Positions 34,327 through 42,712 of a stretch of DNA of 64,000 bases are shown piece by piece (the stretch's first letter is position 1; each line of letters begins with the position of its first letter). The stretch is from NCBI GenBank assembly GCA_029260575.1, contig JAJDDB010000027.1:312501-376500 (forward strand), written 5' to 3'. The notes beneath the pieces are model-generated. The model worked only from the letters and a program-made list of their open reading frames with translations, had not been told where the DNA came from and did no database searches. Made by a program: the position numbers and the translations under genes. Origin of the DNA: Phycisphaerales bacterium. GTDB lineage: Bacteria > Planctomycetota > Phycisphaerae > Phycisphaerales > SM1A02.

Positions 34327-35181
34327 ATGTCGATGGAACTGCAAATGGCTGAATCAATGACCATCGCGCTGATCAGCGAAGTCTTTCATGATGACAATGC
34401 GGCAGGGCGATTGCGTGATCGGCTTGCTGAAGCGAAGTCGGGCGGGGCCGACATTGCGCTGCTGCCGGAGCTGCCGCTCAATCCGTGGTCACCTGCAACG
34501 CAGCATGCGCATGATGAAGACGCTGAACTGCTCGACGGCCCGCGCACAACTTTACAGCGTGAACTTGCTGCTGAGCTCGGCATTGGTTTGGTCGGTGGCG
34601 CGATACACAAAGATCCTCACACCGGCACGCGACACAACACCGCATTGGTGATCAATTCCGAAGGCAATCTGCTCGGCACGTGGCGCAAATCGCATGTACC
34701 CGAAGAGCCTGGCTTCTGGGAAACCAGTCATTACGCCGCAGGCTTAGTAGTGCCGACACCGATTGCGGGACTGTCGATGCCGATCGGCGTGCAGATATGC
34801 TCGGACATCAACCGCCCCGAGGGCAGTCATCTTCTGGGGGCGGCAGGGGCTGCGTGCATCTTCAACCCGCGGGCGACGGAGCTGGCGACATTCGACCGCT
34901 GGAAACATGTGTTCATTGCCAACGCGCTGACCAGCGCGTGTTACGTGGTTTCGGCAAACCGCCCTGCACCCGAAAATGGCGTTCTCATCGGCGGGCCGTC
35001 CATGGCAGTGGCGCCCAATGGGCAGGTTCTCGTCGAAACAACGGATCCAATCGCGATCGTGACGATTGATCGAAAGGCCATCGAAGCAGCGCGCATCGCC
35101 TATCCCGGATACCTTCCGGTGCGGGCGGATGTATACGCAGCCGGCTGGAAGGCCATTACCGAACGCAATGCCAACGGTTAG
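34327..35181 (+). CDS. Carbon-nitrogen hydrolase (nitrilase superfamily)
   Basis: 284 residues from the ATG at 34327 (in-frame Mets at 34345 and 34357 are possible). The Glu-Lys-Cys triad is readable: Glu in LLPELPLNPW, Lys in LLGTWRKSHVPEEPGFWE, and Cys in PIGVQICSDINRPEG. VVSANRPAPENGVLIGGPS and VATIDRKAI-like (IVTIDRKAI) complete the fold. Members hydrolyse amides, N-carbamoyl compounds or nitriles in the cytoplasm; the exact substrate is not readable. A single gene, upstream of the repeat protein by about 150 nt. Confidence 0.92.
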   Translation: MSMELQMAESMTIALISEVFHDDNAAGRLRDRLAEAKSGGADIALLPELPLNPWSPATQHAHDEDAELLDGPRTTLQRELAAELGIGLVGGAIHKDPHTGTRHNTALVINSEGNLLGTWRKSHVPEEPGFWETSHYAAGLVVPTPIAGLSMPIGVQICSDINRPEGSHLLGAAGAACIFNPRATELATFDRWKHVFIANALTSACYVVSANRPAPENGVLIGGPSMAVAPNGQVLVETTDPIAIVTIDRKAIEAARIAYPGYLPVRADVYAAGWKAITERNANG

Positions 35182-35332
35182 GAAGACGTTGAACAGACCC
35201 AAGCGCACGCAAGGACATATGTGACGAACCGCGCGCAATCGAGCTTTAGTGCTGATGTAGATGCATCATCCACCTTCAGGAATCTTCACGTGGCCGATTA
35301 TCGGTCAACGTAAAACACGGGCAGGATCAGTT

Positions 35333-36922
35333 ATGACTTCCACAGACTTGCAACAGTTTGTACGACGAATCGAATCACTCGAAAAGCAGGCCCACGTTCA
35401 CAAGCGAACTTCCCGGCGGTATCGGGCGATCACAGCACTGCTGTGCATGCTCCTCGTCGGTGCATGCGTGCTGGCTGCGGCTCCGCTGAACTCACTTACG
35501 GACATCGTGCAGGCCCGGCGGCTGGAAATCGTCGATGCCGAAGGCAAACTCGTCGCAGCGCTCAGCGCAGGTGAGACCGGCGGGCAACTGGACATCTGGA
35601 ACGCAGAGGGCGCGAATCTCGCCAGACTGGCAACAAACGCCACCGGCGGCGACCTTGCGCTCTGGAATGTCGATGCGAAACCTGTAGCGGGTCTTTTCAG
35701 TACCGCAGGTGGTGGCGAACTCGGTGTGTGGAACAGCCAGGGTAATCTTGCTGTGCAGGCCCAGGCGGGCGAGCTTGGCGGAGCGGTGCGCATCCAGAAC
35801 AGCGAACAAAAAACCATCGGCGCGATGACCGCAACAGATACCGGCGGGCAATTCGATTTGTACGACCAGTCCGGTGCCAACGTCGTGCGCACCAGCGTCG
35901 ATAAGACCGGCGGGCAGTTTGCGATCTGGAACAGCGATGGCACGCCGGCCGTGGAAGCGCAGTGCACGACGACTGGTGGGCGGACGACCCTGTATAACGC
36001 TGAAGGTCGGCGGGTTGTGCGTTCCAGCTCCACTGAAGCGGGCAACGGATCGCTGACAGTCCACAGCACGACCGAACTGCCGATCATTTCGCTTACCGGG
36101 ACAGAACACGGTAGCGCACTTGCGGTATCGAATTCGCGGCGCAAGAACATTGCGACAATCGACAGCAACGAAACAGGCGGAGCGCTGCACATCCACAACG
36201 CAGAAGGTACACCGATGTGTGAAGCGGCTGTGAACGACAACGGCGGCGCGCTGCGCATAATGAATGCAGATCGCATGGCGGTTGTCGATCTTTCCACGCG
36301 GACAGATGGTGCGGGCGCGCTTGACGTGTTGAACAACCGCGGTGTCAATGTGACGAGCCTGGGCACTGATGCTGAAGGCGCTGGCGTTGTGTCGCTGCAC
36401 TCTGCTGCGGGTAAGCCGCGCAGCCGCATGACAGCAGGTGGCGCGGGCGGCGCGCTGCAACTCATCAACAGTGAAAGTCAGCCGGTAGCAGTGCTGGGTA
36501 CGACACCAGGCGGCGGGGCGCTGAATCTCATCAACTCCTCCGGCTCGCGAGTGGCGCTGCTTGGCGCTGATGTGGACGGCACCGGACGCATCGATCTGAG
36601 TGATGCCAGTGGACAGAATCTCATGACCGCACAGGCGGTTGCCAGCGACGGCGGAGCGTTGACAATGCGCAACGCAGCTGGACACGTCATCGCGCAAATC
36701 AAGACAGCCAATTCCGGTGGAACACTGAACCTGCACGACCCCGGCGGAAATCCGCAGTTCATCGCAGGGTATTCCAGAGCGACGGCCGGCGCTGCGGTTT
36801 CCTTGAAGAACAGACGCGGACTGCGCGTGTTCTATGCCGGGCCGGATGATGCAGAGCGAGGCACTGCCATCGTGTGGGATGCGGATGGAAGGTATCCGGT
36901 GCAGCTCGAAGGCGACCGATAA
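35333..36922 (+). CDS. Membrane-anchored protein of about 21 tandem 22-24-residue repeats
   Basis: 529 residues. Residues 1-35 are cytoplasmic and helical (LQQFVRRIESLEKQAHVHKR), 40-60 form one membrane helix (AITALLCMLLVGACVLAAAP), and the rest (about 70-529) is built from about 21 repeats of 22-24 residues. Consensus: hydrophobic-x-hydrophobic-x-N-x-x-G-x-x-V-x-x-hydrophobic, ending T/E/S-x-G-G; for example LDIWNAEG, FAIWNSDG, LHIHNAEG, LNLINSSG. Regular short strands with GG turns suggest a beta-solenoid stalk projecting into the periplasm. No catalytic motif and only two Cys in the repeats. Codon use matches the neighbours. Function unknown. Confidence 0.88.
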   Translation: MTSTDLQQFVRRIESLEKQAHVHKRTSRRYRAITALLCMLLVGACVLAAAPLNSLTDIVQARRLEIVDAEGKLVAALSAGETGGQLDIWNAEGANLARLATNATGGDLALWNVDAKPVAGLFSTAGGGELGVWNSQGNLAVQAQAGELGGAVRIQNSEQKTIGAMTATDTGGQFDLYDQSGANVVRTSVDKTGGQFAIWNSDGTPAVEAQCTTTGGRTTLYNAEGRRVVRSSSTEAGNGSLTVHSTTELPIISLTGTEHGSALAVSNSRRKNIATIDSNETGGALHIHNAEGTPMCEAAVNDNGGALRIMNADRMAVVDLSTRTDGAGALDVLNNRGVNVTSLGTDAEGAGVVSLHSAAGKPRSRMTAGGAGGALQLINSESQPVAVLGTTPGGGALNLINSSGSRVALLGADVDGTGRIDLSDASGQNLMTAQAVASDGGALTMRNAAGHVIAQIKTANSGGTLNLHDPGGNPQFIAGYSRATAGAAVSLKNRRGLRVFYAGPDDAERGTAIVWDADGRYPVQLEGDR

Positions 36923-37044
36923 CTCGCTAGATCTCTTGACTGGTCGTGTAATTCTTTGCTCATCTTCGATTGAAGTTCGCGTGACGGCTGCGATGATGTA
37001 GTCTTGATTGCACGCCTGTATGGTTGTGGTGACGCCACGCGGCG

Positions 37045-37050
37045 TAGTTT
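37045..37050 (+). promoter_or_regulatory. Candidate -10 element of the gene at 37057
   Basis: TAGTTT ends 6 nt before the ATG; no Shine-Dalgarno in between. Confidence 0.3.
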
Positions 37051-37056
37051 GCATCT

Positions 37057-37560
37057 ATGAAATCAGCACGCAACCAACCCGGACTTCGCCTTGTCGGTTC
37101 GACAATGGATTCGTCGGTTACTGACAATGTGCAAGCGCCGATCCGGCCGGAGAGTGCGCCTGCAGTTTTGCGGGCTGGTGAAGCGCGGGCATTGCGTGCG
37201 GTCAACAGCGAGAATCGTGCTGCTGTGACCCCTGATATTGATCCGACCGATCCGCGATGGGTGTTAGCTGCTCGGACGTACAGCCAGCTTGATGGCGCAG
37301 CTCTTTCGCCGAGCCGGCGTGAGAAAATCATGAAACTCGCGGAACAATTCGGCATTCGATCGTTTGATGCGAATGTGATCGTGGCATTGGTGCAGGATCG
37401 GGCCAGGCGCGGCGGCAGCCTGCACGACATCACGGGAACGCTGCAGATGATGCCCCTGAAAAAAGGGGACGGGAGTCTTTTTCTGTGGCGCTGGGTGATG
37501 GCGCTCGGGAGTGCTGTGATCGCTACGGCGTTGCTGATTCAATGGGTGCTGGCGGGCTAA
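37057..37560 (+). CDS. Hypothetical tail-anchored membrane protein
   Basis: 167 residues. The first 70 are polar and probably disordered. Residues 70-135 are helical (ARTYSQLDGAALSPSRREKI, LAEQFGIRSFDANVIVALVQ, DRARRGGSLHDI), and a single membrane helix ends the protein (WVMALGSAVIATALLIQWVL). The bulk would be cytoplasmic, with the C-terminus in the membrane. No family recognised. It converges on rnc with a 9-nt gap. Confidence 0.75.
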   Translation: MKSARNQPGLRLVGSTMDSSVTDNVQAPIRPESAPAVLRAGEARALRAVNSENRAAVTPDIDPTDPRWVLAARTYSQLDGAALSPSRREKIMKLAEQFGIRSFDANVIVALVQDRARRGGSLHDITGTLQMMPLKKGDGSLFLWRWVMALGSAVIATALLIQWVLAG

Positions 37561-37569
37561 GACGCTGGA

Positions 37570-38331
37570 TTATTTTCCGTCTACCGTGCCGTTCATGACT
37601 TCGGGGATGATGTGGACGTTGCCATTCTCGCCACGCTCGGCGTAGCCAAGCTCAACCAGTGCTTCCAACGCTGCGGCCTGTTCTGCGTTTTTCTTGGACG
37701 GACCCCAGCTTGATGGAAACCGCCGTTCGCCCAAGGCGACTGCAACTTCGAAACATTTTGCGTGGTCTGGCCCTTGTTCATCGAGCACGAGATACTGCGG
37801 CGTGCTGTTGAACTGCTGCTGCGCTGATTGCTGCAGAACGCTCTTGAAGTTGTATTGATGGCCGCTTCGGGCTGCGTGGGTGATTCGCGGCTCCATATCC
37901 CGCAGAATAAATTCACGCGTGCGCTCCAGGCCGGCATCGAGAAACAGCGCACCGATGACGGATTCATACACCGCTGCTGCAACACTTGAAGGCAGTGAAT
38001 CGCGGCTGGACAACCCCTTTCCGAGCTGCATGAGTTCATCGAGGCCGATCTGTCTGGCTATCTTCGCGCAAACGTTTCGGCTGACGACGGAGCTTTTGAT
38101 CTTGGTCAATTCACCCTCGAGAAGCTCTTCAAACCGTGAGAAGAGATTCTCGCAGACGATCATGCCCAGTATTGCATCGCCGAGGAATTCGAGGCGCTCG
38201 TTGCTGTCCAGCCGGGCGTCGGCGAGCGATGCATGGATCAACGCACGCTTGAGCAATTCTCGATCCTTGAATTCGTATTCAAGGATCTGCTCAGCCTTTT
38301 CGAGAACTTGATCTTCAACCACCGCAGTCAT
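37570..38331 (-). CDS. rnc: Ribonuclease III
   Basis: Cleaves double-stranded RNA, including rRNA precursors. 253 residues from the Met at 38331. The signature NERLEFLGDAILG contains catalytic Glu and Asp residues, and the second pair is at DALIGALFLD-like AVYESVIGALFLDAGLERTR. The C-terminal dsRNA-binding domain is FKSVLQQSAQQQFNSTPQYL followed by KCFEVAVALGERRF and KKNAEQAAALEALVEL. A slightly longer frame starts at 38364. A single gene; rpmH is divergent. Confidence 0.95.
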   Translation of the reverse strand: MTAVVEDQVLEKAEQILEYEFKDRELLKRALIHASLADARLDSNERLEFLGDAILGMIVCENLFSRFEELLEGELTKIKSSVVSRNVCAKIARQIGLDELMQLGKGLSSRDSLPSSVAAAVYESVIGALFLDAGLERTREFILRDMEPRITHAARSGHQYNFKSVLQQSAQQQFNSTPQYLVLDEQGPDHAKCFEVAVALGERRFPSSWGPSKKNAEQAAALEALVELGYAERGENGNVHIIPEVMNGTVDGK

Positions 38332-38696
38332 CGCTTGTGCAGATTCACCGCAAACCAGGCGCAACGGGTCGGCTGCGGCCGGGTTCGCTCATCATCAACT
38401 GGTAGACTGAACGGGCTTTACCCTCGCCCGGCGGTGGTGCCGCAAGGCGCTGGAAAAGCTCGGCCAGCCGGCGGAAACACTCCGCCAACAGGGCAACTAT
38501 ACCCCGAGTTCTATCGGCTGAGAAGAACCAGTTCTTGGATCGGGCAGGCGATGATCACGGCCTCAACGGGCAGATTCACCGTTTGCAGCCGGCAAATCAT
38601 GTTCCGAGCGGGTAGCGGGGAGCGGAAGCTCGTGCTATCCTGCTCGGTTTCCCCCCAAGAGGTGGTCTGGACCCCTATCGGCTACGGAGCCTTGCT
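38332..38696. other. Gap between divergent rnc and rpmH (365 bp), no gene recognised
   Basis: Must contain the promoters of rnc and rpmH. The sequence is GC-rich with hairpin potential, for example GGCGG AAACACT CCGCC near 38470-38490, and a TATCCT at about 38637 that could be the -10 of rpmH, giving a leader of about 55 nt. No coding frame with a start and a family match, and none of the SRP RNA, RNase P RNA, tmRNA or 6S RNA signatures that I know. Confidence 0.4.
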
Positions 38697-38834
38697 ATGC
38701 ATTACCCACGACGCGTCAGCACAATCAAGAAGTTGCGGAAGTCCGGTTTCCGGTCACGCATGAAGACGAAAAACGGCAGGAAAATCCTCAGCCGTCGTCG
38801 CCGCATCGGCCGCAAGCTTACGCCGTTTGATTGA
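38697..38834 (+). CDS. rpmH: 50S ribosomal protein L34
   Basis: 45 residues, highly basic. The core GFRSRMKTKNGRKILSRRRR and RIGRKLT matches L34 (GFRaRMxTxxGRxvLxxRRxKGRxxL). The N-terminus MHYPRRVSTIKKLRKS departs from the usual KRTYQPSxxKRxR form. CGGAG lies 9 nt before the ATG. The gene is followed by a strong terminator and then a convergent aroK, so it is not joined to rnpA and yidC as in most bacteria. Confidence 0.92.
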   Translation: MHYPRRVSTIKKLRKSGFRSRMKTKNGRKILSRRRRIGRKLTPFD

Positions 38835-38892
38835 TCAATCGCGCGTCGAAACAACCGCGCACACACAGCACAGTTCAATCGCACTACCACGC

Positions 38893-38922
38893 AGCCGTGA
38901 CATTCAGTCACGGCTGTTTTTT
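38893..38922 (+). terminator. Rho-independent terminator of rpmH
   Basis: A perfect 8-bp stem AGCCGTGA / TCACGGCT (38893-38900 with 38908-38915), a seven-base loop, then GTTTTTT. It ends 88 nt after the rpmH stop. Confidence 0.9.
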
Positions 38923-38950
38923 CACATTCTCGCTTACGATTCGCCCGCGT

Positions 38951-39499
38951 TCAATGACGTGGCAGTACATGCCGGCGGCGCAGTTCGTGTTCAATCAACA
39001 CAGCAACATGATCTTCATCACAGTCATCGGTATCACAGATCATGTCTGCGAGCGCTTCATAGATGGGAGCTCGATGTTCGAGCACCGACTCGATCTCGGT
39101 AACGACATCTTCGCCGATCAGGGTCGGTCGATCGCCGGGGTTTCTGATCAGACGCTCAGCCAGATGTTGAACTGATGCGCGCAAGTACACAGTGAACACC
39201 CGGCTGGCTGTGCGTGCATCGATCAATATCTGCTCTGCTTCGTTGATCGCAGGTGTTCCACCCCCAAGGGCGACGACGGCGAATGTTGAATCGGCAAGTA
39301 CGTGTTTCAATGCGTCAACTTCGCCTGCACGCCACGCAGCTTCGCCGTGTACCTGCCAGATTTTCACAATGGAGTGTTCAGCAAACTGCGCGGCGACTCG
39401 GTCATCAAGATCGATGAACGGACGATCGAGCCGGCGCGCCAATCGCCGTCCGATGGACGACTTGCCGGACGCTCTGGGGCCGATGAGCAGCAGGTGCAT
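38951..39499 (-). CDS. aroK: Shikimate kinase
   Basis: Phosphorylates shikimate with ATP in the aromatic amino acid pathway. 182 residues. Walker A LIGPRASGKSSIGRRLA, shikimate-binding FIDLDDRVA and WRAGEVDAL, the VVALGGGTPA loop, and the lid region RPTLIGED with the conserved Arg. A TAGAAC hexamer lies 6 nt before the ATG in place of a Shine-Dalgarno. It starts just downstream (39 nt) of the PilZ gene stop on the same strand. Confidence 0.93.
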   Translation of the reverse strand: MHLLLIGPRASGKSSIGRRLARRLDRPFIDLDDRVAAQFAEHSIVKIWQVHGEAAWRAGEVDALKHVLADSTFAVVALGGGTPAINEAEQILIDARTASRVFTVYLRASVQHLAERLIRNPGDRPTLIGEDVVTEIESVLEHRAPIYEALADMICDTDDCDEDHVAVLIEHELRRRHVLPRH

Positions 39500-39538
39500 G
39501 GTGATGTTCTACCGCGCCGTGCAGTGACGTGTACGGCT

Positions 39539-39919
39539 TCAGGCAGCGCGTTGCAGATGCCCGCTGGCGAGCCAGTGAATCAGCCGCTTGCGATCATCAT
39601 CGCTTGCGAAGTGTTTGAATTCGACAGCAATCCGCCGGGGGCCGGGATCATCATCTGATTCATAGCAACGGATCACGCTTCCTGACGCTGTGATATCCAG
39701 ACTGTCTGCGGGAACGGTGATCTGCACATCAAGGTCATGGCCGGGCGCGACAGCATCATCAAGTTCTATGCGCACGCCTGATTCGCTGATGTCGTAGGCA
39801 TGGCCTGCCAGTTCCGCGTTGTCCTCTGCCTGATGCAGATGCGCGGTTACGGTGGTGTACATGGGCATGAGTTGGAATCGTTCGTGCCGGCGCCGATTGA
39901 ACGTGCAGTTCGTTGCCAT
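39539..39919 (-). CDS. PilZ-domain protein
   Basis: 126 residues from the ATG at 39919 (AGGGGC upstream). PilZ domains bind cyclic di-GMP. The expected N-terminal Arg cluster is present as RRRHERFQLMP (RxxxR), and the second motif as HAYDISESGVRIELDDAVAP (D/NxSxxG). The strand VSVIRCYE-like (GSVIRCYESDD) and IAVEFKHF complete the barrel. A single-domain effector, so it would act by binding a partner. The open frame runs upstream to 40390 as an antisense shadow of the Fur gene region and is not coding there. Confidence 0.88.
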   Translation of the reverse strand: MATNCTFNRRRHERFQLMPMYTTVTAHLHQAEDNAELAGHAYDISESGVRIELDDAVAPGHDLDVQITVPADSLDITASGSVIRCYESDDDPGPRRIAVEFKHFASDDDRKRLIHWLASGHLQRAA

Positions 39920-40034
39920 GTTGTGCCCCTTGATCGGGCGCGTGTCGAAAGAGCACGACCGCGCCTGAGGGACTATCGGTCCTTCGGCTGGGTGTCTTGA
40001 GCGCAGGGGCCTGTGGTGTTGTGAGGGGTGGTTA

Positions 40035-40538
40035 TCAGTCTGATGTGCCGTTGGGCGGCATAGCGCCTGGCATCCCGGTTGCGGCATCGTCGCAGTGCCT
40101 GCGGGAATGTAACTGGATATTGACATTTTCAATGCTGATACCGAGCTGCTGTTCAACCTGCTCGATGAGTTTGCTGCGCAGGCACCCGAGGATTTTGTCG
40201 CTGAGTTCGGCAGGGACATCGACGATCTCGCCGGTGTCTGTGAAGCGGACATGCAGGTGCTCGCCGATATCTGCGTCGTACCTGCAACAGCCGTTGGCTG
40301 TTGGAAAACGTTTGGCGAGGCCGGCCTTGCACAGGACTTCAACAGTGTTGTAGACGGTTGCGAGGCTGATGGCCTTGTCGTGTTGCTCAACGACTAACTG
40401 ATGCAATTCCTCGACAGTTGGATGGCTCTTGGTCTGGCGAAGGGTTTCGAACAGCACCTGCCGCTGCGGCGTACACCGCAAACCGTGGCGTGCAAAAACG
40501 TCCTTCGCAGGAGGTTGTGCTGGATTGCTGTTGATCAC
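40035..40538 (-). CDS. Fur-family transcriptional regulator
   Basis: 167 residues from a GTG at 40538 with AAAGGA 8 nt upstream. Winged-helix domain: RCTPQRQVLFETLRQTKSHP, TVEELHQLVVEQ, and the recognition region SLATVYNTVEVLCKAGLAKR. The metal-binding half has ANGCCRYDADIGEHLHVRFT followed by DTGEIVDV, but the structural-zinc CxxC of typical Fur/PerR/Zur is absent (VRFTDTGEI). The C-terminus has HSRRHC. Metal specificity is therefore unclear. An AATGATTATT imperfect palindrome lies in its own promoter region (about 40558-40567). Confidence 0.9.
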   Translation of the reverse strand: MINSNPAQPPAKDVFARHGLRCTPQRQVLFETLRQTKSHPTVEELHQLVVEQHDKAISLATVYNTVEVLCKAGLAKRFPTANGCCRYDADIGEHLHVRFTDTGEIVDVPAELSDKILGCLRSKLIEQVEQQLGISIENVNIQLHSRRHCDDAATGMPGAMPPNGTSD

Positions 40539-40554
40539 ACTCGGTTCCTTTTCC

Positions 40555-40569
40555 CGTAATGATTATTGG
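40555..40569. promoter_or_regulatory. AT-rich imperfect palindrome, possible Fur-family operator
   Basis: CGTAATGATTATTGG; the inner AATGATTATT matches its own inverse at 8 of 10 positions and resembles half of a Fur/PerR box. It lies upstream of the Fur-family gene and between it and ilvC, so it could control either. Inference only. Confidence 0.3.
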
Positions 40570-40679
40570 CCGCTTCGCCACTCAGGACAACCGCTGTTAT
40601 GCTCGGATGGTGTCAGGGGCTGTCTCTCAGCCATGGATGGCGATGAATCACTCTTCCTCGGGAATCGGATGCACTTGAT

Positions 40680-41705
40680 ATGGCACTTGAGGTCATTCGC
40701 GATTCGGGACCTTCGCTCATGGAGCCGCTGCGCAACATGCAGGTTGTGGTGGCAGGATATGGGAACCAGGGCCGGGCACACGCGCTGAATCTGCGTGACA
40801 GCGGCGTTGATGTCGTCGTCGGCAGCCGTCCGCAAGCAAACGGAACCAGGCAGGCAAAGCTCGATGGTTTTGCGCCGCTGCCGATTGCTGAAGCCGCTGC
40901 GAAAGCTGACTTGGTCATTCTCGCCCTGCCGGATGAAGTGCAGCCGGAACTCTGGAGAACCGACATCGCGCCGCACCTGAAACCGGATGCAGTGATCGGG
41001 TTCATCCACGGTTTTGCGATTCGGTACGAATTGATCAAGCCGGAAGCCAGCCGTGGCGTTGTGATGATCGCGCCCAAGGGGCCGGGCACAACGCTTCGGC
41101 AGCGCTACGTCGAAGGTACGGGCATCCCCTGTTTGCTTGCGATTGCGCAGGAATCAAAAAACAACACTGCAGAACAACTCGCACTGGCATGGGCAGCGGG
41201 CATCGGCTGCGCCCGTGCGGGAATCATCCGCACAACATTTGCGGACGAAACCGAATCTGATCTATTTGGTGAACAGGCTGTATTGTGCGGCGGGCTGACG
41301 TGGCTGGTACTCACAGCGTTTGAAACGCTAGTCGAAGCCGGTTACGAACCGGAACTGGCATATATTGAGTGCTGCCACGAAGTGAAACAGATCGCAGACC
41401 TTGTGTATTCGCGAGGCGTGAACGGGATGATGGCAGCAATCAGCAACACTGCGGAATTCGGCGCACATACAGCGGGCGCGACGTTGATCGATGATGCAGT
41501 TCGAGGGCGGATGAAGACGATATTGGCGGAGATTCGCAGCGGCGATTTTGCCAAACGCATGCGCGACGACTACGACAACGGTTTTGAATGGTTCAACGCG
41601 CAGCGGCGAGCGCTTCAAAAGCATCCCATCGACAATGCCGGCAAAGCCGTGCGCGACTTGATGCCTTGGCTCAATGCGGATTCAAGTAATGCAGCCGATA
41701 CATGA
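40680..41705 (+). CDS. ilvC: Ketol-acid reductoisomerase (class I)
   Basis: Converts acetolactate and acetohydroxybutyrate to dihydroxy acids in branched-chain amino acid synthesis, using NAD(P)H and Mg2+. 341 residues, class I length. N-terminal Rossmann VVVAGYGNQGRAHALNLRDS with VVVGSRP next, then IAPKGPGTTLRQRYVEGTGI. In the knotted C-terminal domain the Mg ligands lie in DLFGEQAVLCGG and in AYIECCHEVKQI. No ilvB/ilvN or ilvD nearby. uppP follows after 24 nt on the same strand. Confidence 0.94.
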   Translation: MALEVIRDSGPSLMEPLRNMQVVVAGYGNQGRAHALNLRDSGVDVVVGSRPQANGTRQAKLDGFAPLPIAEAAAKADLVILALPDEVQPELWRTDIAPHLKPDAVIGFIHGFAIRYELIKPEASRGVVMIAPKGPGTTLRQRYVEGTGIPCLLAIAQESKNNTAEQLALAWAAGIGCARAGIIRTTFADETESDLFGEQAVLCGGLTWLVLTAFETLVEAGYEPELAYIECCHEVKQIADLVYSRGVNGMMAAISNTAEFGAHTAGATLIDDAVRGRMKTILAEIRSGDFAKRMRDDYDNGFEWFNAQRRALQKHPIDNAGKAVRDLMPWLNADSSNAADT

Positions 41706-41729
41706 TGCACACCGGCGGAGCACACAACT

Positions 41730-42623
41730 GTGTATGAACTAACGTATCTGCAGGCGATCGTGCTCGGCATTGTCGAAGGCATCACCGAATATCTGCCGGT
41801 CAGTTCGACCGGACACCTGATTCTCGCCAGTGCTGTTCTGGGACTGGACGAACCGGCTGAACGCAAGGCCGCGGTCGACACGTTCAACATCGTCATCCAA
41901 GGCGGCGCGATTCTGGCGGTGCTCGGGCTGTACTGGCCGCGCGTCAAACGCATGATCCTTGGCGTTTTCGGCCGCGATCGTGGCGGGTTCAGACTTGCCA
42001 TGCTGCTGTTCGTTGCATTCCTGCCTGCAGCAATCCTCGGACCGCTGCTTGATGATTTTATCGAAGACAGACTGTTTAGTCCGGTGCCGGTGATCATCGC
42101 GCTGGCCGGGTGGGGTCTGGTGATGATCTTTATCGGCAAATGGCAGAAGAAATTCTTTCATGAACATGATGCAGGCGATGGTGACGCTGCACACGAATTT
42201 GTTGATATCGAACGTTTGACGTTTAAGCGGGCGCTGATCATTGGGTTGTTGCAATGCGTTGCGATGTGGCCGGGCACCAGCCGATCGATGATTACGATCG
42301 TCGGCGGCATGTTGGTCGGACTCAAACCGAAGCAAGCGGCGGAGTTCAGTTTTCTACTGGCGTTACCGACGCTCGGCGGCGCGTGCGTGTACAAAATTGC
42401 CAAGGACATGATGGGTGAAACATCAGCATTGCAGGAACTCGGCATCGGCCCGATGGTGGTCGGCATCATCACCGCGACAATCGCAGCAGCGCTGGCGATC
42501 AAGTGGCTTGTGCATTATCTCAACCGCCACGGATTGGCGGTGTTCGGGTGGTATCGACTGGTGCTGAGCGCGGTGTTCATCGTACTTCTCGTTACCGGAT
42601 GGCTGACGATCGGAAGCCCGTGA
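41730..42623 (+). CDS. uppP: Undecaprenyl-diphosphatase (UppP/BacA)
   Basis: Dephosphorylates undecaprenyl pyrophosphate to recycle the carrier lipid of peptidoglycan and surface glycans. 297 residues from a GTG with CGGAG upstream. Family motifs: IVEGITEYLPVSSTGHLILA near the N-terminus and WPGTSRSMITIVGG in the second half; about eight membrane helices. It ends in a clear terminator. Read-through from ilvC (24-nt gap) is plausible. Confidence 0.96.
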   Translation: MYELTYLQAIVLGIVEGITEYLPVSSTGHLILASAVLGLDEPAERKAAVDTFNIVIQGGAILAVLGLYWPRVKRMILGVFGRDRGGFRLAMLLFVAFLPAAILGPLLDDFIEDRLFSPVPVIIALAGWGLVMIFIGKWQKKFFHEHDAGDGDAAHEFVDIERLTFKRALIIGLLQCVAMWPGTSRSMITIVGGMLVGLKPKQAAEFSFLLALPTLGGACVYKIAKDMMGETSALQELGIGPMVVGIITATIAAALAIKWLVHYLNRHGLAVFGWYRLVLSAVFIVLLVTGWLTIGSP

Positions 42624-42647
42624 GTTCATTTCGTGCGCGCCGGAACA

Positions 42648-42678
42648 AAACTCCGGAAACGTTTTTCCGGAGCTTTTT
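42648..42678 (+). terminator. Rho-independent terminator of uppP
   Basis: A perfect 9-bp stem CTCCGGAAA / TTTCCGGAG (42651-42659 with 42664-42672) with a four-base loop, followed by CTTTTTC; an A-run on the other side makes it usable by the convergent CYTH gene too. Confidence 0.9.
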
Positions 42679-42712
42679 CATTGCTCGTGCGACATTCAGT
42701 GGACTGTATTTC

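Noticed and set aside
35398-37054. Long minus-strand open frames (356 and 520 codons) opposite the repeat protein
   Set aside because: They mirror the regular codon pattern of the repeats; no start signal or family resemblance, while the plus-strand reading has a membrane helix and clear repeats.
38400-38520. Possible SRP or other housekeeping RNA before rpmH
   Set aside because: The conserved SRP core (GGAAGGAAGCAGCC-like) and the RNase P and tmRNA signatures are absent.
38233-38763. 176-codon plus-strand frame running into rpmH
   Set aside because: Out of frame with rpmH, antisense to the rnc start, no start signal.
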